A stretch of 32,907 nucleotides of DNA from WLNJ01 sp037131165 (GTDB lineage: Bacteria; Actinomycetota; Thermoleophilia; Solirubrobacterales; Solirubrobacteraceae). Below, piece after piece: positions 6,440-14,913 of this stretch (positions are counted from its first letter, which is position 1; each line of letters begins with the position of its first letter). The notes beneath the pieces are model-generated. The model was not told the DNA's origin and did not search any database. It saw nothing but the letters and a program-made list of their open reading frames with translations. The DNA lies in NCBI GenBank assembly GCA_037131165.1, contig JBAXRO010000018.1:1-32907 (forward strand), in the 5' to 3' direction. The position numbers and the translations under genes are program-made.

Positions 6440-7873
6440 TCAGGGAGCCAAACGCTCAAGCAGCAGGCGTCGGACCTCGCCCCCGTCCGCCCGGCCCTGA
6501 GTCGCCTTCATCACCAGCCCGACGAGCGGCCCGAGGGCCTTCTGCTCTCCGGCGCCGACCTTCGCAGCGGCCTCCGGATCGGCTGCGATCGCCTCATCGA
6601 CCGCTGCGCTCAGCTCGTCGCCTGCTCCGACCTTCTCGAGCCCTTCCGAGGCGACAATCGCCGAAGGCTCGCCACCCTCCGCCACGAGCCGATCGAGCAC
6701 CCCCCGAGCCGCCGCAGTGGTGACCTTGCCCGATTCGACCAGCCCCACAAGCGAGGCGAGGGCTGCCGGCTCAAGCCGCGAGCGGGACGAATCATCCATC
6801 TCACCGAGCCTCGGTGAAACTTCGGCGCTGAACCAAGTTGCGATCGCCCGCGCCGGAACCGAACCGGCTCCCGAGGCCAGCGACGACTCGAACATCTCTG
6901 TGAGGTCCGCATCGAAGGCAAGGCGCTTGGCCAGGTCGGGATCGAGCGAGTGCTCCTCGACGTAGCGCGAGGCCCGAGCCGCCGGAAGCTCGGGCAGCGT
7001 CTCCCGGGCCCGGGCGATCCTGGCATCGTCAACGGCGACGGGCAGCAGATCCGGTTCGGGGAAGTAGCGGTAGTCGTGGGCCTCCTCCTTCGAGCGCAGC
7101 GAGGTCAGGGTCCCTGTCCGCGGGTCGAAGTGGAGGGTCTCCTGGACGACAGTCCCGCCGGCATCGACCAGCGCCACCTGACGGGCGATCTCGGCTTCGA
7201 TCCCCTTCTCGACGAAGCGGAACGAGTTCATGTTCTTCAACTCCGTCTTGGTCGACAGCCCGGTGTCGCCCACCGCCCGAATCGAAACATTCGCGTCGCA
7301 TCTGAGGGAGCCCTCGTCCATGTTCACGTCGCTCACCCCAAGCGCCCTGAGGGTGCTCCTCAGCAGCTGGAGCCAAGCCCTGGCCTGCGCTGCGCTTCCG
7401 AGGTCCGGTTCGGTGACGATCTCAGCCAGCGGCGTCCCGCCACGGTTGAAGTCGACGGTCGAGGCGTCGGCTCCATGGATCCGGCCGCTGGCGGACGAGT
7501 GGCTCAGCTTCGCCGCGTCCTCCTCGAGGTGGACCCTGTTGATCCTGACCCCGTCAAGCTCGCCACCGCTGCAGAGCGGTTCGTCGAACTGGCTGATCTG
7601 GTAGCCCTTGGGCAGGTCGGCGTAGAAGTAGTTCTTGCGGTGGAAGACGGAGCGCGAAGCGAGTTCGCAACCCAGGGCGAGGCCGATCTGGAGCCCGTAG
7701 TCGATCGCAGCAGCGTTGATCGTCGGCAGTGCACCCGGCAGGCCGAGGCAGACAGGGCACGTGCGAGTGTTGGGTTCCTCGCCGAAGCTCGGGGAACATG
7801 AGCAGAACATCTTCGTCCTCGTCGCCAATTGGACGTGGATCTCCAGTCCGATGACCGCCTCCCAGTCGCTCAC
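6440..7873 (-). CDS. gatB: Asp-tRNA(Asn)/Glu-tRNA(Gln) amidotransferase subunit B
   Basis: 477 residues, the normal GatB length. It begins at GTG 7873, overlapping the gatA stop as GTGA. The N-terminal catalytic kinase domain has GLEIHVQL, the zinc-binding cysteines of MFCSCS and TCPVCLG, GLPGALPTIN, FHRKNYFYADLPKGYQISQ and the CDANVSIR region. The C-terminal YqeY-like tRNA-binding tail runs to the end, with ATQGRADGGEVRRLLLERL. It phosphorylates the misacylated Glu or Asp on tRNA, which is then amidated with ammonia from GatA. It is the third gene of the gatCAB block. Known to act as a GatCAB heterotrimer in the cytoplasm. Confidence 0.95.
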   Translation of the reverse strand: MSDWEAVIGLEIHVQLATRTKMFCSCSPSFGEEPNTRTCPVCLGLPGALPTINAAAIDYGLQIGLALGCELASRSVFHRKNYFYADLPKGYQISQFDEPLCSGGELDGVRINRVHLEEDAAKLSHSSASGRIHGADASTVDFNRGGTPLAEIVTEPDLGSAAQARAWLQLLRSTLRALGVSDVNMDEGSLRCDANVSIRAVGDTGLSTKTELKNMNSFRFVEKGIEAEIARQVALVDAGGTVVQETLHFDPRTGTLTSLRSKEEAHDYRYFPEPDLLPVAVDDARIARARETLPELPAARASRYVEEHSLDPDLAKRLAFDADLTEMFESSLASGAGSVPARAIATWFSAEVSPRLGEMDDSSRSRLEPAALASLVGLVESGKVTTAAARGVLDRLVAEGGEPSAIVASEGLEKVGAGDELSAAVDEAIAADPEAAAKVGAGEQKALGPLVGLVMKATQGRADGGEVRRLLLERLAP

Positions 7874-9285
7874 AGCCGGGCCGCCCTGCTGTCGAAGCCG
7901 ATTGCCGGCTCGAGCGCACCGGCGATCCCGAGGATCCTGTTCTCGCTGAACGCCGGTCCAGCGATCTGGAAGCCGACCGGCAGTCCCTCGCTCAGCCCGT
8001 TGGGGATCGAGATCGCCGGGATCCCGGCGAGCGACATCGGGACGGTGCAGAAGTCTTGGAGGTACATCTCGAGCGGGTCAGCAGTCTTCGAACCGAGCGG
8101 GAAGGCCACTCCGGGACTCGTGGGGGTGACGATCGCGTCGAAGCTTTCGAATGCCTTGTCGAAGTCCTTCGAGATCAGGGTCCTGACCCGTTGGGCGCTG
8201 CCGTAGTAAGCGTCGTAATAGCCGGCTGAGAGAGCGTACGTACCGAGCATGATCCGCCTGCGGACCTCCTCGCCAAAGCCCGCAGCCCTCGTCTGCGAAA
8301 ACATCTGCTCGAGGTCGCCGCCGTTGTCGACCCGGTTGCCGAACCTGACGCCCTCGTAGCGAGCGAGGTTCGACGAGCACTCGGCTGGCGCGATCAGGTA
8401 GTAGGCGCTGAGGGCATGAGGGGCATGAGGGAGCTGACACTCACTGATCTCTGCACCGAGCTCCCTGGCCAAGTCGAGCGTGCGCTCGAAGGCCTCGAGG
8501 ACTCCACTTTCGATGCCCTCCCCACTGAGCTCCTGCGGCACCCCGAGCCTGACGCCCTTGAGGTCGGGCAAAGCTGCGCCGGATACCTCGCCGGGGTAGG
8601 CCAGTGACGTCGCGTCCCGCGGGTCGCGACCGACCATCTGGGAATACAGCAATGCGGCGTCCGCGACATTCAGCGCGAACGGGCCTGCCTGGTCCAGCGA
8701 CGAGGCGAACGCGATCATCCCGAACCGCGAGACCGACCCGTACGTCGGCTTGAGCCCGACGATCCCGCAGAGCGCGGCCGGCTGGCGGATCGAACCCCCG
8801 GTGTCGGTCCCCAGCGCCCAGGGGGCGAGTCCTGCCGCCACTGCCGCAGCACTTCCGCCGCTCGAACCGCCGGGAACGCGGGTCCTGTCCCATGGGTTGA
8901 GGACCGGGCCGAAGGCGCTGTTCTCATTCGAGGAACCCATCGCGAACTCGTCCTGGTTCGTCTTGGCCAACAGCGGGGCGCCGGCCTCGGCAATCCGCTC
9001 CACGACTGTTGCGGTGTAGGGCGGCCGATACCCCTCGAGGATCCGGGAACCGGACTGGCTGGGAATCCCTTCCGTACAGAACAGGTCCTTGACAGCGACC
9101 GGAACCCCTCCGAGCGGCCCCTCCCCCGCCTCCAGCACGGAATCCGAGGTCCATGTCAGGGCGCCGAGGTCGTCGAGCCTGGCCCGCTCGAGCCAAGCCG
9201 AGTAGAGCTCTTCACGGTCCAACTCGCCGGAGTTGACGCCCGCGGCGGCCTCAACCGCAGTAAGGAGTGTGAGGTCGTCGCTCAC
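7870..9285 (-). CDS. gatA: Asp-tRNA(Asn)/Glu-tRNA(Gln) amidotransferase subunit A
   Basis: 471 residues from GTG 9285. The frame is open far upstream, but the conserved N-terminus and the GTGA overlap with the gatC stop fix this start. Amidase-signature enzyme that releases ammonia from glutamine for transamidation. The Ser-cisSer-Lys triad is complete: Lys66 in VAVKDLF, cis-Ser141 in PGGSSGGSA and nucleophile Ser165 in GTDTGGSIRQPA. Residue spacing matches GatA of Staphylococcus as I recall it (Lys to nucleophile 99 residues, cis-Ser to nucleophile 24). GSSNENSAFGPVLNPWD and SAYYLIAPAECSSNLARYEGVRFG are GatA-specific, so a general amidase is excluded. It overlaps gatB by 4 nt downstream. Confidence 0.96.
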   Translation of the reverse strand: MSDDLTLLTAVEAAAGVNSGELDREELYSAWLERARLDDLGALTWTSDSVLEAGEGPLGGVPVAVKDLFCTEGIPSQSGSRILEGYRPPYTATVVERIAEAGAPLLAKTNQDEFAMGSSNENSAFGPVLNPWDRTRVPGGSSGGSAAAVAAGLAPWALGTDTGGSIRQPAALCGIVGLKPTYGSVSRFGMIAFASSLDQAGPFALNVADAALLYSQMVGRDPRDATSLAYPGEVSGAALPDLKGVRLGVPQELSGEGIESGVLEAFERTLDLARELGAEISECQLPHAPHALSAYYLIAPAECSSNLARYEGVRFGNRVDNGGDLEQMFSQTRAAGFGEEVRRRIMLGTYALSAGYYDAYYGSAQRVRTLISKDFDKAFESFDAIVTPTSPGVAFPLGSKTADPLEMYLQDFCTVPMSLAGIPAISIPNGLSEGLPVGFQIAGPAFSENRILGIAGALEPAIGFDSRAARL

Positions 9286-9566
9286 GCGGAAGGGGGCGGC
9301 ACGCGGAAGCCGATGCCGTCGGTGTCTGGTGCGGATTCGAGTGCGCGCTCGCGCGGGAGCGATTCGCCCGGGTCGTCCTCCCGTAGCTCGCCCGCCTGGG
9401 CGACGGAGTGGGCAGTCGGTTCGACTCCCTCGAGGTCGAGCTCGGAGATCCGCTCCACATGGGCAAGGATCCCTGAGATCTCCGAGCCGATCCGATCGAC
9501 CTCGGACTCGTCGAGTTCCAGGCGCGCAAGCCGGGCAATGTGCAGAACGTCGGATCGGTCGATCAA
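9282..9566 (-). CDS. gatC: Asp-tRNA(Asn)/Glu-tRNA(Gln) amidotransferase subunit C
   Basis: 94 residues, the usual length. It has the GatC opening DVLHIARLARLELDESEV, an N-terminal helix pair, and the closing segment typically found as LRED with downstream proline-rich residues. GatC stabilises GatA against GatB. The start is a TTG at 9566; no ATG or GTG lies before the conserved helix. TAGGAT lies 9 nt upstream and can be read either as AGGA ribosome binding site or as a -10. The gene lies 12 nt after the 4-TM protein gene and overlaps gatA by 4 nt. Confidence 0.93.
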   Translation of the reverse strand: MIDRSDVLHIARLARLELDESEVDRIGSEISGILAHVERISELDLEGVEPTAHSVAQAGELREDDPGESLPRERALESAPDTDGIGFRVPPPSA

Positions 9567-9578
9567 GGCGGTCCGATC

Positions 9579-10052
9579 CTATCCGTCGGCCGATTGCGTC
9601 CGGTCGCCGAGCGGCGGCATCTCGAGGACGGTCGCGCCCGGGTCGGGCTTGAAGCCCCGCGACTCGTCGCGCAGAGCGACCACTGCCAAGCCGAACAGCA
9701 AGCAAGTCCCGAGCAGGGCGAGCCAGACACCCGAGGCCGTCTCAAGCCCATCGCCGCCTCCACTCGCGGAGACCAGGCCGACCAGCAAGACCAAAGGGCA
9801 GGCAACCGCCAGGGCGACATGGGCCGCGAGCCCACCGGTCGCAGCGCGCCGCATCGCAGTCTGCAGCACGGCAACGAAGCCGAGGCCTGCGACGACAGCC
9901 ACGAGCACCCCGAAGAGGTCGGAATCGAGCCCCCTTTCCGCAGCTCCCCCGCTCTCCGGGCGGAACCAGTCGACTGCGAACAGGTCAACCGTCAGCCCGA
10001 TGCTGACGGTCAGGATCGCCACCTCGGACCACCTCAGCCTCCCGAGCCTCAC
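9579..10052 (-). CDS. uncharacterised 4-TM membrane protein
   Basis: 157 residues from GTG 10052, overlapping the folD stop as GTGA, so it is likely translated together with folD. Four hydrophobic helices are visible: about residues 10-30 (EVAILTVSIGLTVDLFAVDWF), 46-68 (LFGVLVAVVAGLGFVAVL), 74-98 (a stretch ending LVLLVGLVSASG) and 107-128 (GVWLALLGTCLLFGLAVVAL). A polar tail with DRTQSADG ends the protein. There are no charged residues inside the helices and no catalytic or transport motif I recognise. Placement between folD and gatCAB does not by itself suggest a role. A real gene by overlap and codon pattern; function unknown. Confidence 0.7.
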   Translation of the reverse strand: MRLGRLRWSEVAILTVSIGLTVDLFAVDWFRPESGGAAERGLDSDLFGVLVAVVAGLGFVAVLQTAMRRAATGGLAAHVALAVACPLVLLVGLVSASGGGDGLETASGVWLALLGTCLLFGLAVVALRDESRGFKPDPGATVLEMPPLGDRTQSADG

Positions 10053-10906
10053 TCCGCCCGCTCCTGCATCCGCGCTGCCTCGAGGGTGTTCCTGAGCAGC
10101 ATCGCGATCGTCATCGGGCCGACGCCACCCGGCACGGGCGTGAGCAGCCCCGCACGTTCAACGACCGAGTCGAAGTCGACGTCGCCGACCAGGCCCTCGT
10201 CGAGCCTGTTGATCCCGACGTCGATCACAGTCGCGCCGGGCTTGACCCACTCGCCTTCGACCATCCTCGGCCGACCGACAGCCGCGACCAGCACGTCAGC
10301 GCGCCGGCAGACCCCGGCGAGGTCGCGAGTGCGGGAGTGGCAGACGGTCACCGTCGCGTTGCGCTCGAGCAGGAGGGCGGCCAGCGGCCGGCCGACGAGG
10401 TCGGAGCGGCCGAGGATCACGGCCTCGGTTCCCTCGAGCTCGACTCCGTGGCGGTCGAGCAGCTCGACCACTCCGGAAGGAGTGCAGGGTCGCAGTCCCG
10501 GCCGCGACATCGCCAGAGCCGCGACGCTCCTCGGAGTCAGGCCATCGACGTCCTTGCGCGGGTCGATCAACGAGCTGAGCCTCGCCCCGTCGAGCCCTTC
10601 GGGAAGCGGAAGCTGGAGGAGGATCCCACTGACCGAGTCGTCCGCGTTGAGGGTTGCGATCAACTGCTCGATCTCGGCCTCGGTCGCTGTCGCCGGGAGC
10701 TCCTTGTGGACGCCGTGGAAGCCAACCTCCTCGCAAGCGCGGATCTTGCCCCCAACGTAGACAGCTGATGCGGGGTCATCGCCGACGAGGATCGTGGCCA
10801 AGCCGGGAGGTGTAGTCCCGCTAGCCACCAGATCCCTCACCTCTGCGGCGACCTCCGAGCGGACCTCGGCAGCAATCGCCCTCCCAGCGATCAGCTTCGC
10901 AGGCAT
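10049..10906 (-). CDS. folD: bifunctional methylenetetrahydrofolate dehydrogenase/cyclohydrolase FolD
   Basis: 285 residues, full length. Interconverts 5,10-methylene-, methenyl- and 10-formyl-tetrahydrofolate in the cytoplasm. The catalytic YVGGK (Tyr-x-x-x-Lys) is present, then LLQLPLP, the active-site KDVDG, the NADP-binding GRSDLVGRP and the C-terminal PVPGGVGPMT signature. The ATG at 10906 follows TAGGGT by 10 nt and has no strong Shine-Dalgarno. It lies 36 nt downstream of pcrA and overlaps the 4-TM gene by 4 nt. Clear assignment. Confidence 0.96.
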   Translation of the reverse strand: MPAKLIAGRAIAAEVRSEVAAEVRDLVASGTTPPGLATILVGDDPASAVYVGGKIRACEEVGFHGVHKELPATATEAEIEQLIATLNADDSVSGILLQLPLPEGLDGARLSSLIDPRKDVDGLTPRSVAALAMSRPGLRPCTPSGVVELLDRHGVELEGTEAVILGRSDLVGRPLAALLLERNATVTVCHSRTRDLAGVCRRADVLVAAVGRPRMVEGEWVKPGATVIDVGINRLDEGLVGDVDFDSVVERAGLLTPVPGGVGPMTIAMLLRNTLEAARMQERAE

Positions 10907-10942
10907 TCGACGGTTGACCCTACCACCGGGCGGCGACCGCCG

Positions 10943-13105
10943 TCAGGCCGACGTGAGGGGCGCCAGACTCGCAACCAGGCGGCGCTCGGAGCCGTCGGCA
11001 GCGAAGCGGACGGCGACCACCCCACCCGGCTCGATCGCCGTCACGACACCCGAGCCGAAGGTCTTGTGGACCACTCCCTCCCCGATCCGGAAGGCCGATG
11101 ACTCGGCGGCCTCCGAGAGAGCCTGCTCGTCCCAGCCGGGGTGCGTCGACGCCGCAGCATCGCCGCCTCCCTCCACGAGTTCCACCGGGATCTCGGCGAG
11201 GAACCTGCTCGGAATCCCGCCCATCTGGTTCCCGAAGACGGTTCGCCTGCGGGCCCAAGTCATCGTCAGCTCCCGTTCGGCCCGCGTGATCGCGACGTAA
11301 CAGAGCCTGCGCTCCTCCTCGATCGATCCCTCCTCGATCGACCTCATGTGCGGGAACAACCCCTCTTCACAACCGAGAACGAAGACGTAGGGGAACTCGA
11401 GGCCCTTCGCGTTGTGGAGGGTCATGAGCGTCACCAGCCCCCCCTCCTGATCGCGCTCGTCGGCGTCCGCCACGAGCGAAACCTGAGCGAGGAAGGCCTC
11501 AAGCGACTTGTCGTCCTCACTGCGATCGTGCTCGCGGCCGACCTCGACCAGCTCCCTCAGGTTCTCGACCCGACCTTCGGCCTCGATCGTGCGCTCGGCC
11601 TCGAGCGTCTCGATATAGCCCGTCTTTGAAATTACCGACTCGATCAGCTGGGCGACCCCGGCTCCTGCGGCCGCCTCTCCCCGCAACTCCTCCATCAGGC
11701 CCATGAAACGACCGATCGACTTGATCGCCGCTGTGCCGAGGCCCGGAACGGCGGACGGATCGGATGCGGCTTCCCAGACGGAACCGCCCGAGGTGTTCGC
11801 CCAACCGAGGATATGACCGACGCTGGTGCGGCCAATCCCGCGGCGCGGCGAGTTGACGATCCGCTGAAAGGCCGCCTCGTCGTTCGGGTTGGCGAGCAAC
11901 TGGAGGTAGGCGATCGCATCCCTGACCTCTGCCCTCTCGTAGAACTTGGTCCCGCCGACCACCTGGAAGGCGACGTCCTCCCGAGTGAGCCGGTCCTGAA
12001 GCGACCTTGACGCTGCGTTCGTTCTCGAGAAGACCGCGATCTCACCGAGGGCGGCGCCGCCATCGACCAGCTTTCCGATCTCCCCGGCGATCAGACGGGC
12101 CTCAGCGTGCTCGTCCTCGACCTCGGCAATCACAAGGGGGTCCCCCTCACCGAGCTCGGTCCAGAGGCTCTTGCTTTTGCGCTCTGCGTTGTTGGCGATC
12201 ACTGCGTTGGCAGCCGTCAGGATCGTCTGGGTCGAGCGGTAGTTCTGCTCGAGCTTGACGACCGTCGCATCCGGGTAGTCCTTCTCGAAGTCGAGGATGT
12301 TGCGGATGTCGGCAGCGCGGAAGGAGTAGATCGACTGGTCGTCGTCGCCGACGACGGCAAGGTTGCGGTGAGAATCGGACAGCAGCCTCAGCAGCCTGTA
12401 CTGGGCTTGATTGGTGTCCTGGTACTCGTCGACGAGCACGTGCTTGAAGCGGCTCGACCACCTCTTCTGGAGGTCCTCGTGCGAGTCGAGCATCCTCACC
12501 GACCTGACCAGCAGGTCATCGAAGTCCATCGCGTTCTGGCGCTCCAGTCCGCGCTCGTAGGACCGGTAGGCCTCGGCAACCGTCTCCTCCCACCACGAGC
12601 CAACGGTCTCCCCGTACTCGGACGGATTGAGCATCGCGTTCTTGGCACGGGAGATCTCGGCCTGGACCGAGGCCGGAGTGATCCGCTTCGGGTCCTGACC
12701 GAGATCGTCAAGGGTCCGACGGATCAGCCGCCGCGAATCGTCCTGATCGAAGATCGAGAAGCCGGAGCTGTAGCCGATCCGCTCCCCGTCGATCCGCAGC
12801 ATCCGGGCACACGCCGAGTGGAAGGTCATGACCCAAAGCCCCTGGGTTGAACGACCGGTCAGCAGCTCGACGCGGTCTCGCATCTCCTGGGCCGCCTTGT
12901 TGGTGAAGGTGATCGCGAGGATCTCGTGCGCGCGCGCCCGGCCAGTCGCGACGAGCCAAGCCAGGCGATGGGTCAGCACCCGGGTCTTCCCCGACCCGGC
13001 GCCGGCGAGGATCAACAGCGGACCCGAATCGTGCGTGACCGCCGCGCGCTGGGGCTCGTTCAGCGCGGCTGTCAGGTCATCGGGGCTCGGGGCGGTCAAG
13101 GACAC
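10943..13105 (-). CDS. pcrA: ATP-dependent 3'-5' DNA helicase PcrA/UvrD
   Basis: 720 residues from GTG 13105. SF1A helicase for repair and replication-fork processing. All motifs are in order: Q motif LNEPQRAAV, Walker A AGAGSGKTRVL (about 34-43), ITFTNKAAQEM, DEYQDTNQAQ, GDDDQSIYSFRAAD, EQNYRST, LMTLHNAKGLEF and CYVAITRAERELT. The C-terminus has the PcrA Tudor-like segment GVVHKTFGSGVVTAIEPGG. TACCTT lies 8 nt before the GTG, which favours a leaderless start there. A TTG six nt further in (13099) has a GGGGGAG at 7 nt and is the alternative start. A longer frame reaching 13192 would run into the deacetylase gene and is rejected. The Tudor segment favours PcrA over Rep. Confidence 0.95.
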   Translation of the reverse strand: MSLTAPSPDDLTAALNEPQRAAVTHDSGPLLILAGAGSGKTRVLTHRLAWLVATGRARAHEILAITFTNKAAQEMRDRVELLTGRSTQGLWVMTFHSACARMLRIDGERIGYSSGFSIFDQDDSRRLIRRTLDDLGQDPKRITPASVQAEISRAKNAMLNPSEYGETVGSWWEETVAEAYRSYERGLERQNAMDFDDLLVRSVRMLDSHEDLQKRWSSRFKHVLVDEYQDTNQAQYRLLRLLSDSHRNLAVVGDDDQSIYSFRAADIRNILDFEKDYPDATVVKLEQNYRSTQTILTAANAVIANNAERKSKSLWTELGEGDPLVIAEVEDEHAEARLIAGEIGKLVDGGAALGEIAVFSRTNAASRSLQDRLTREDVAFQVVGGTKFYERAEVRDAIAYLQLLANPNDEAAFQRIVNSPRRGIGRTSVGHILGWANTSGGSVWEAASDPSAVPGLGTAAIKSIGRFMGLMEELRGEAAAGAGVAQLIESVISKTGYIETLEAERTIEAEGRVENLRELVEVGREHDRSEDDKSLEAFLAQVSLVADADERDQEGGLVTLMTLHNAKGLEFPYVFVLGCEEGLFPHMRSIEEGSIEEERRLCYVAITRAERELTMTWARRRTVFGNQMGGIPSRFLAEIPVELVEGGGDAAASTHPGWDEQALSEAAESSAFRIGEGVVHKTFGSGVVTAIEPGGVVAVRFAADGSERRLVASLAPLTSA

Positions 13106-13113
13106 TCTCCCCC

Positions 13114-13119
13114 AAGGTA
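13114..13119 (-). promoter_or_regulatory. candidate -10 (TACCTT) of pcrA
   Basis: TACCTT on the minus strand lies 8 nt before the GTG at 13105, in the 55-nt gap after the deacetylase gene. Consistent with leaderless or near-leaderless transcription. The intervening GGGGGAG would otherwise serve the TTG at 13099. Confidence 0.35.
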
Positions 13120-13160
13120 ACGAGAGCGACGGCTGCCCTCGACGGGCCCAGGGCGCGGGG

Positions 13161-14078
13161 TCAGGCCTCGCTGGGAGCCGGCGGGGTCTCACCCGGACGC
13201 GGCGGATCCTCGACGAGCATCTGCTCGACCGTGACCAGCTCGAATCCCTTCTGCTTCAGCCCCTTGATGATCCTGGGAAGGGCAGCGAGAGTCTGCGACC
13301 GGTCTCCGCCCCCGTCGTGCATCAGGATGATCGAGCCGTTGCGGGCGCCGCTCAGGGCGTTGTAGACGATCGCGTCAGCCCCTGGGCGCTCCCAATCGAG
13401 CGTGTCGACGTCCCAGAGGACGAGGAGCATCCCCCGCTTCGCGGTCAGGGCCGTGCTGTTGGTATCGAACGCCCCGTAAGGCGGGCGGTAGAGCTTCGGA
13501 GAGGGCAGGCCCCGTCCCTTGATCTCATCCGTGACCCTGTCGATCTGGCTGGCCTGATCGCCGACGCTGAGGCCGGGCATCCTCGGGTGGCTCCAGGTGT
13601 GGTTGGCGATCGAGTAGCCACTCGAGTGCGCAGCCGTGGCGTTGGCGGCGAACGTCGAGTACATCCCCCCGACGGTGAAGAAGGTCGCCGGGACAGCCTC
13701 CCGCTTGAGGATCTCGAGGTACTTCGGAGTGAACTCGCTCGGGCCGTCATCGAAGGTCAGTGCGACCTTCTTCGATTCCCCGCCCCCCTTGACGATGTAC
13801 GGCGTCTGCGCAAGCGTGCGATCGACCGCCTGGTCCTCGGCCCGCTTGCGTGAGTCGAGCAGCGAACCCGGTCCGGTCCCCCCGATCTTGGTCAACCGCG
13901 CCGCGAATCCGGTGGTTGTCGGCTGCCCGCTCGATCCGCCCAGCATCGAACCGATCCCCCATACCGCCAGCGCAGCCAGAGCCAGGACCCCGACGGCAGC
14001 CACCCGACGGCGTCTCTGGTGCACCGAATCGCTCGAAACGCTGAGGCGCGTGGCGCTCTGGTCCCCTCGGTCACTCAC
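13161..14078 (-). CDS. membrane-anchored polysaccharide deacetylase (NodB/CE4 family)
   Basis: 305 residues from GTG 14078. A basic N-terminus (HQRRRR) precedes one hydrophobic segment at about 26-46, giving a signal anchor with the catalytic domain outside. The CE4 domain has all motifs: TFDDGPS (108-114, with metal Asp111), NHTWSHP (159-165, His160 and His164), RPPYG (198-202), LWDVDTLDW and ILMHDGG. The family removes acetyl groups from N-acetylated sugars of peptidoglycan or other envelope glycans using a divalent metal. The C-terminus is proline-rich. It is divergent from the mannosyltransferase gene, with 69 nt between the starts. A role in cell-wall modification is likely; the exact substrate cannot be told from sequence. 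Confidence 0.88.
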   Translation of the reverse strand: MSDRGDQSATRLSVSSDSVHQRRRRVAAVGVLALAALAVWGIGSMLGGSSGQPTTTGFAARLTKIGGTGPGSLLDSRKRAEDQAVDRTLAQTPYIVKGGGESKKVALTFDDGPSEFTPKYLEILKREAVPATFFTVGGMYSTFAANATAAHSSGYSIANHTWSHPRMPGLSVGDQASQIDRVTDEIKGRGLPSPKLYRPPYGAFDTNSTALTAKRGMLLVLWDVDTLDWERPGADAIVYNALSGARNGSIILMHDGGGDRSQTLAALPRIIKGLKQKGFELVTVEQMLVEDPPRPGETPPAPSEA

Positions 14079-14134
14079 TGGAGGTCAGTATTGCGCACAA
14101 CAGCTGCTGCCCCTGCGGCTGTCGTCTCAACCTC

Positions 14135-14140
14135 TAGGCT
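14135..14140 (+). promoter_or_regulatory. candidate -10 (TAGGCT) of the mannosyltransferase gene
   Basis: TAGGCT ends 7 nt before the GTG at 14148, as expected for a leaderless transcript. A weak CTGCGG lies 16 nt further upstream. The 69-nt divergent region to the deacetylase gene also has AATACT 8 nt before that gene's GTG on the other strand. Confidence 0.35.
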
Positions 14141-14147
14141 TCGCCCG

Positions 14148-14906
14148 GTGCCCACCGCGGTCTGGCTGATACTCCCCACCTACAACGAAGCCGAGAACCT
14201 CCCTGCGATCCTCGACGCCTGCGCCTCTCACCTCGAATCGGCGGTCCCGAACGACTGGCGGATCCTCGTCGTGGACGACAGCTCTCCGGACGGCACCGGC
14301 CGGATAGCCGACGAGGCAGCAGAACGCGACCACCGTATTGAGGTCTGCCACAGGCGCAAGAAGGAGGGCCTCGGACGCGCCTACGTGGAGGGGTTCCGTA
14401 TCGCACTTGCCGGAGGCGCCGAGCGTGTCCTGCAGATGGATTCCGACTTCTCGCACGACCCCGCCGACCTGCCGCGCTTGGTTGCCGCAGCGCAAGGCGC
14501 CGACGTGGTGCTGGGATCGCGCTACACCAGCGGCGGGGCGATCCGCGACTGGGGGCTTGTTCGCCGGATCCTCAGCCGCGGCGGCTGCTGGTATGCCCGC
14601 CTCGTGCTCGGAGTCGAAGTCAGTGACCTGACCGGCGGCTTCAAGTGCTTGAACCGACGGACCCTCGAACTGATTGACCTCGACAGCGTCAAGGCCCAAG
14701 GCTACGTATTCCAGATTGAGATGACCTACCGGGCGGTGCTGGAAGGACTGAAGGTGGTCGAGGTGCCGATCGTGTTCCGCGACCGAAAGGCCGGATCGAG
14801 CAAGATGTCGGGCCGGATCGCACTCGAGGCGATGGTGTCGGTCATCCGGCTCAGGCGACGAGCTGAAGCCGAGTCGAGCAGCGCCCGGACTCCTCGGCAC
14901 GACTGA
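14148..14906 (+). CDS. polyprenol-phosphate (dolichol-phosphate) mannosyltransferase-like GT2 glycosyltransferase
   Basis: 252 residues from GTG 14148 (VPTAVWLILPTYNEAENL). Single GT-A domain of the DPM1/Ppm1 type: LPTYNEAENL at the N-terminus, VVDDSSPDGTG, the metal-binding QMDSDFSHDP, GSRYTSGGAIRDWG, SDLTGGFKCL and RDRKAGSSKM near the end. Known relatives transfer mannose from GDP-mannose to polyprenyl phosphate, making the donor for lipoglycan and glycoprotein mannosylation. The C-terminal membrane helices of some bacterial DPM synthases are absent, and no Lnt domain is fused. The frame is open further upstream, but homology begins here. The gene converges on cysE with a hairpin across the 7-nt gap. 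The sugar specificity is inferred. Confidence 0.87.
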   Translation: MPTAVWLILPTYNEAENLPAILDACASHLESAVPNDWRILVVDDSSPDGTGRIADEAAERDHRIEVCHRRKKEGLGRAYVEGFRIALAGGAERVLQMDSDFSHDPADLPRLVAAAQGADVVLGSRYTSGGAIRDWGLVRRILSRGGCWYARLVLGVEVSDLTGGFKCLNRRTLELIDLDSVKAQGYVFQIEMTYRAVLEGLKVVEVPIVFRDRKAGSSKMSGRIALEAMVSVIRLRRRAEAESSSARTPRHD

Positions 14907-14912
14907 CCGAGG
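14892..14912. terminator. stem-loop between convergent mannosyltransferase and cysE genes
   Basis: CCTCGG (14892-14897) and CCGAGG (14907-14912) form a perfect 6-bp stem with a 9-nt loop. It spans the + stop codon and ends just before the cysE stop at 14914. It could terminate both transcripts. No T-tract follows on either strand, so it is not a classical intrinsic terminator. Confidence 0.4.
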
Positions 14913-14913
14913 C

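Noticed and set aside
8410..8432. Short tandem repeat (GGCATGAGG twice) in gatA
   Set aside because: It encodes PHAPHAL at the place where GatA normally has a peptide of the same length, so it is not an insertion or a variable repeat.
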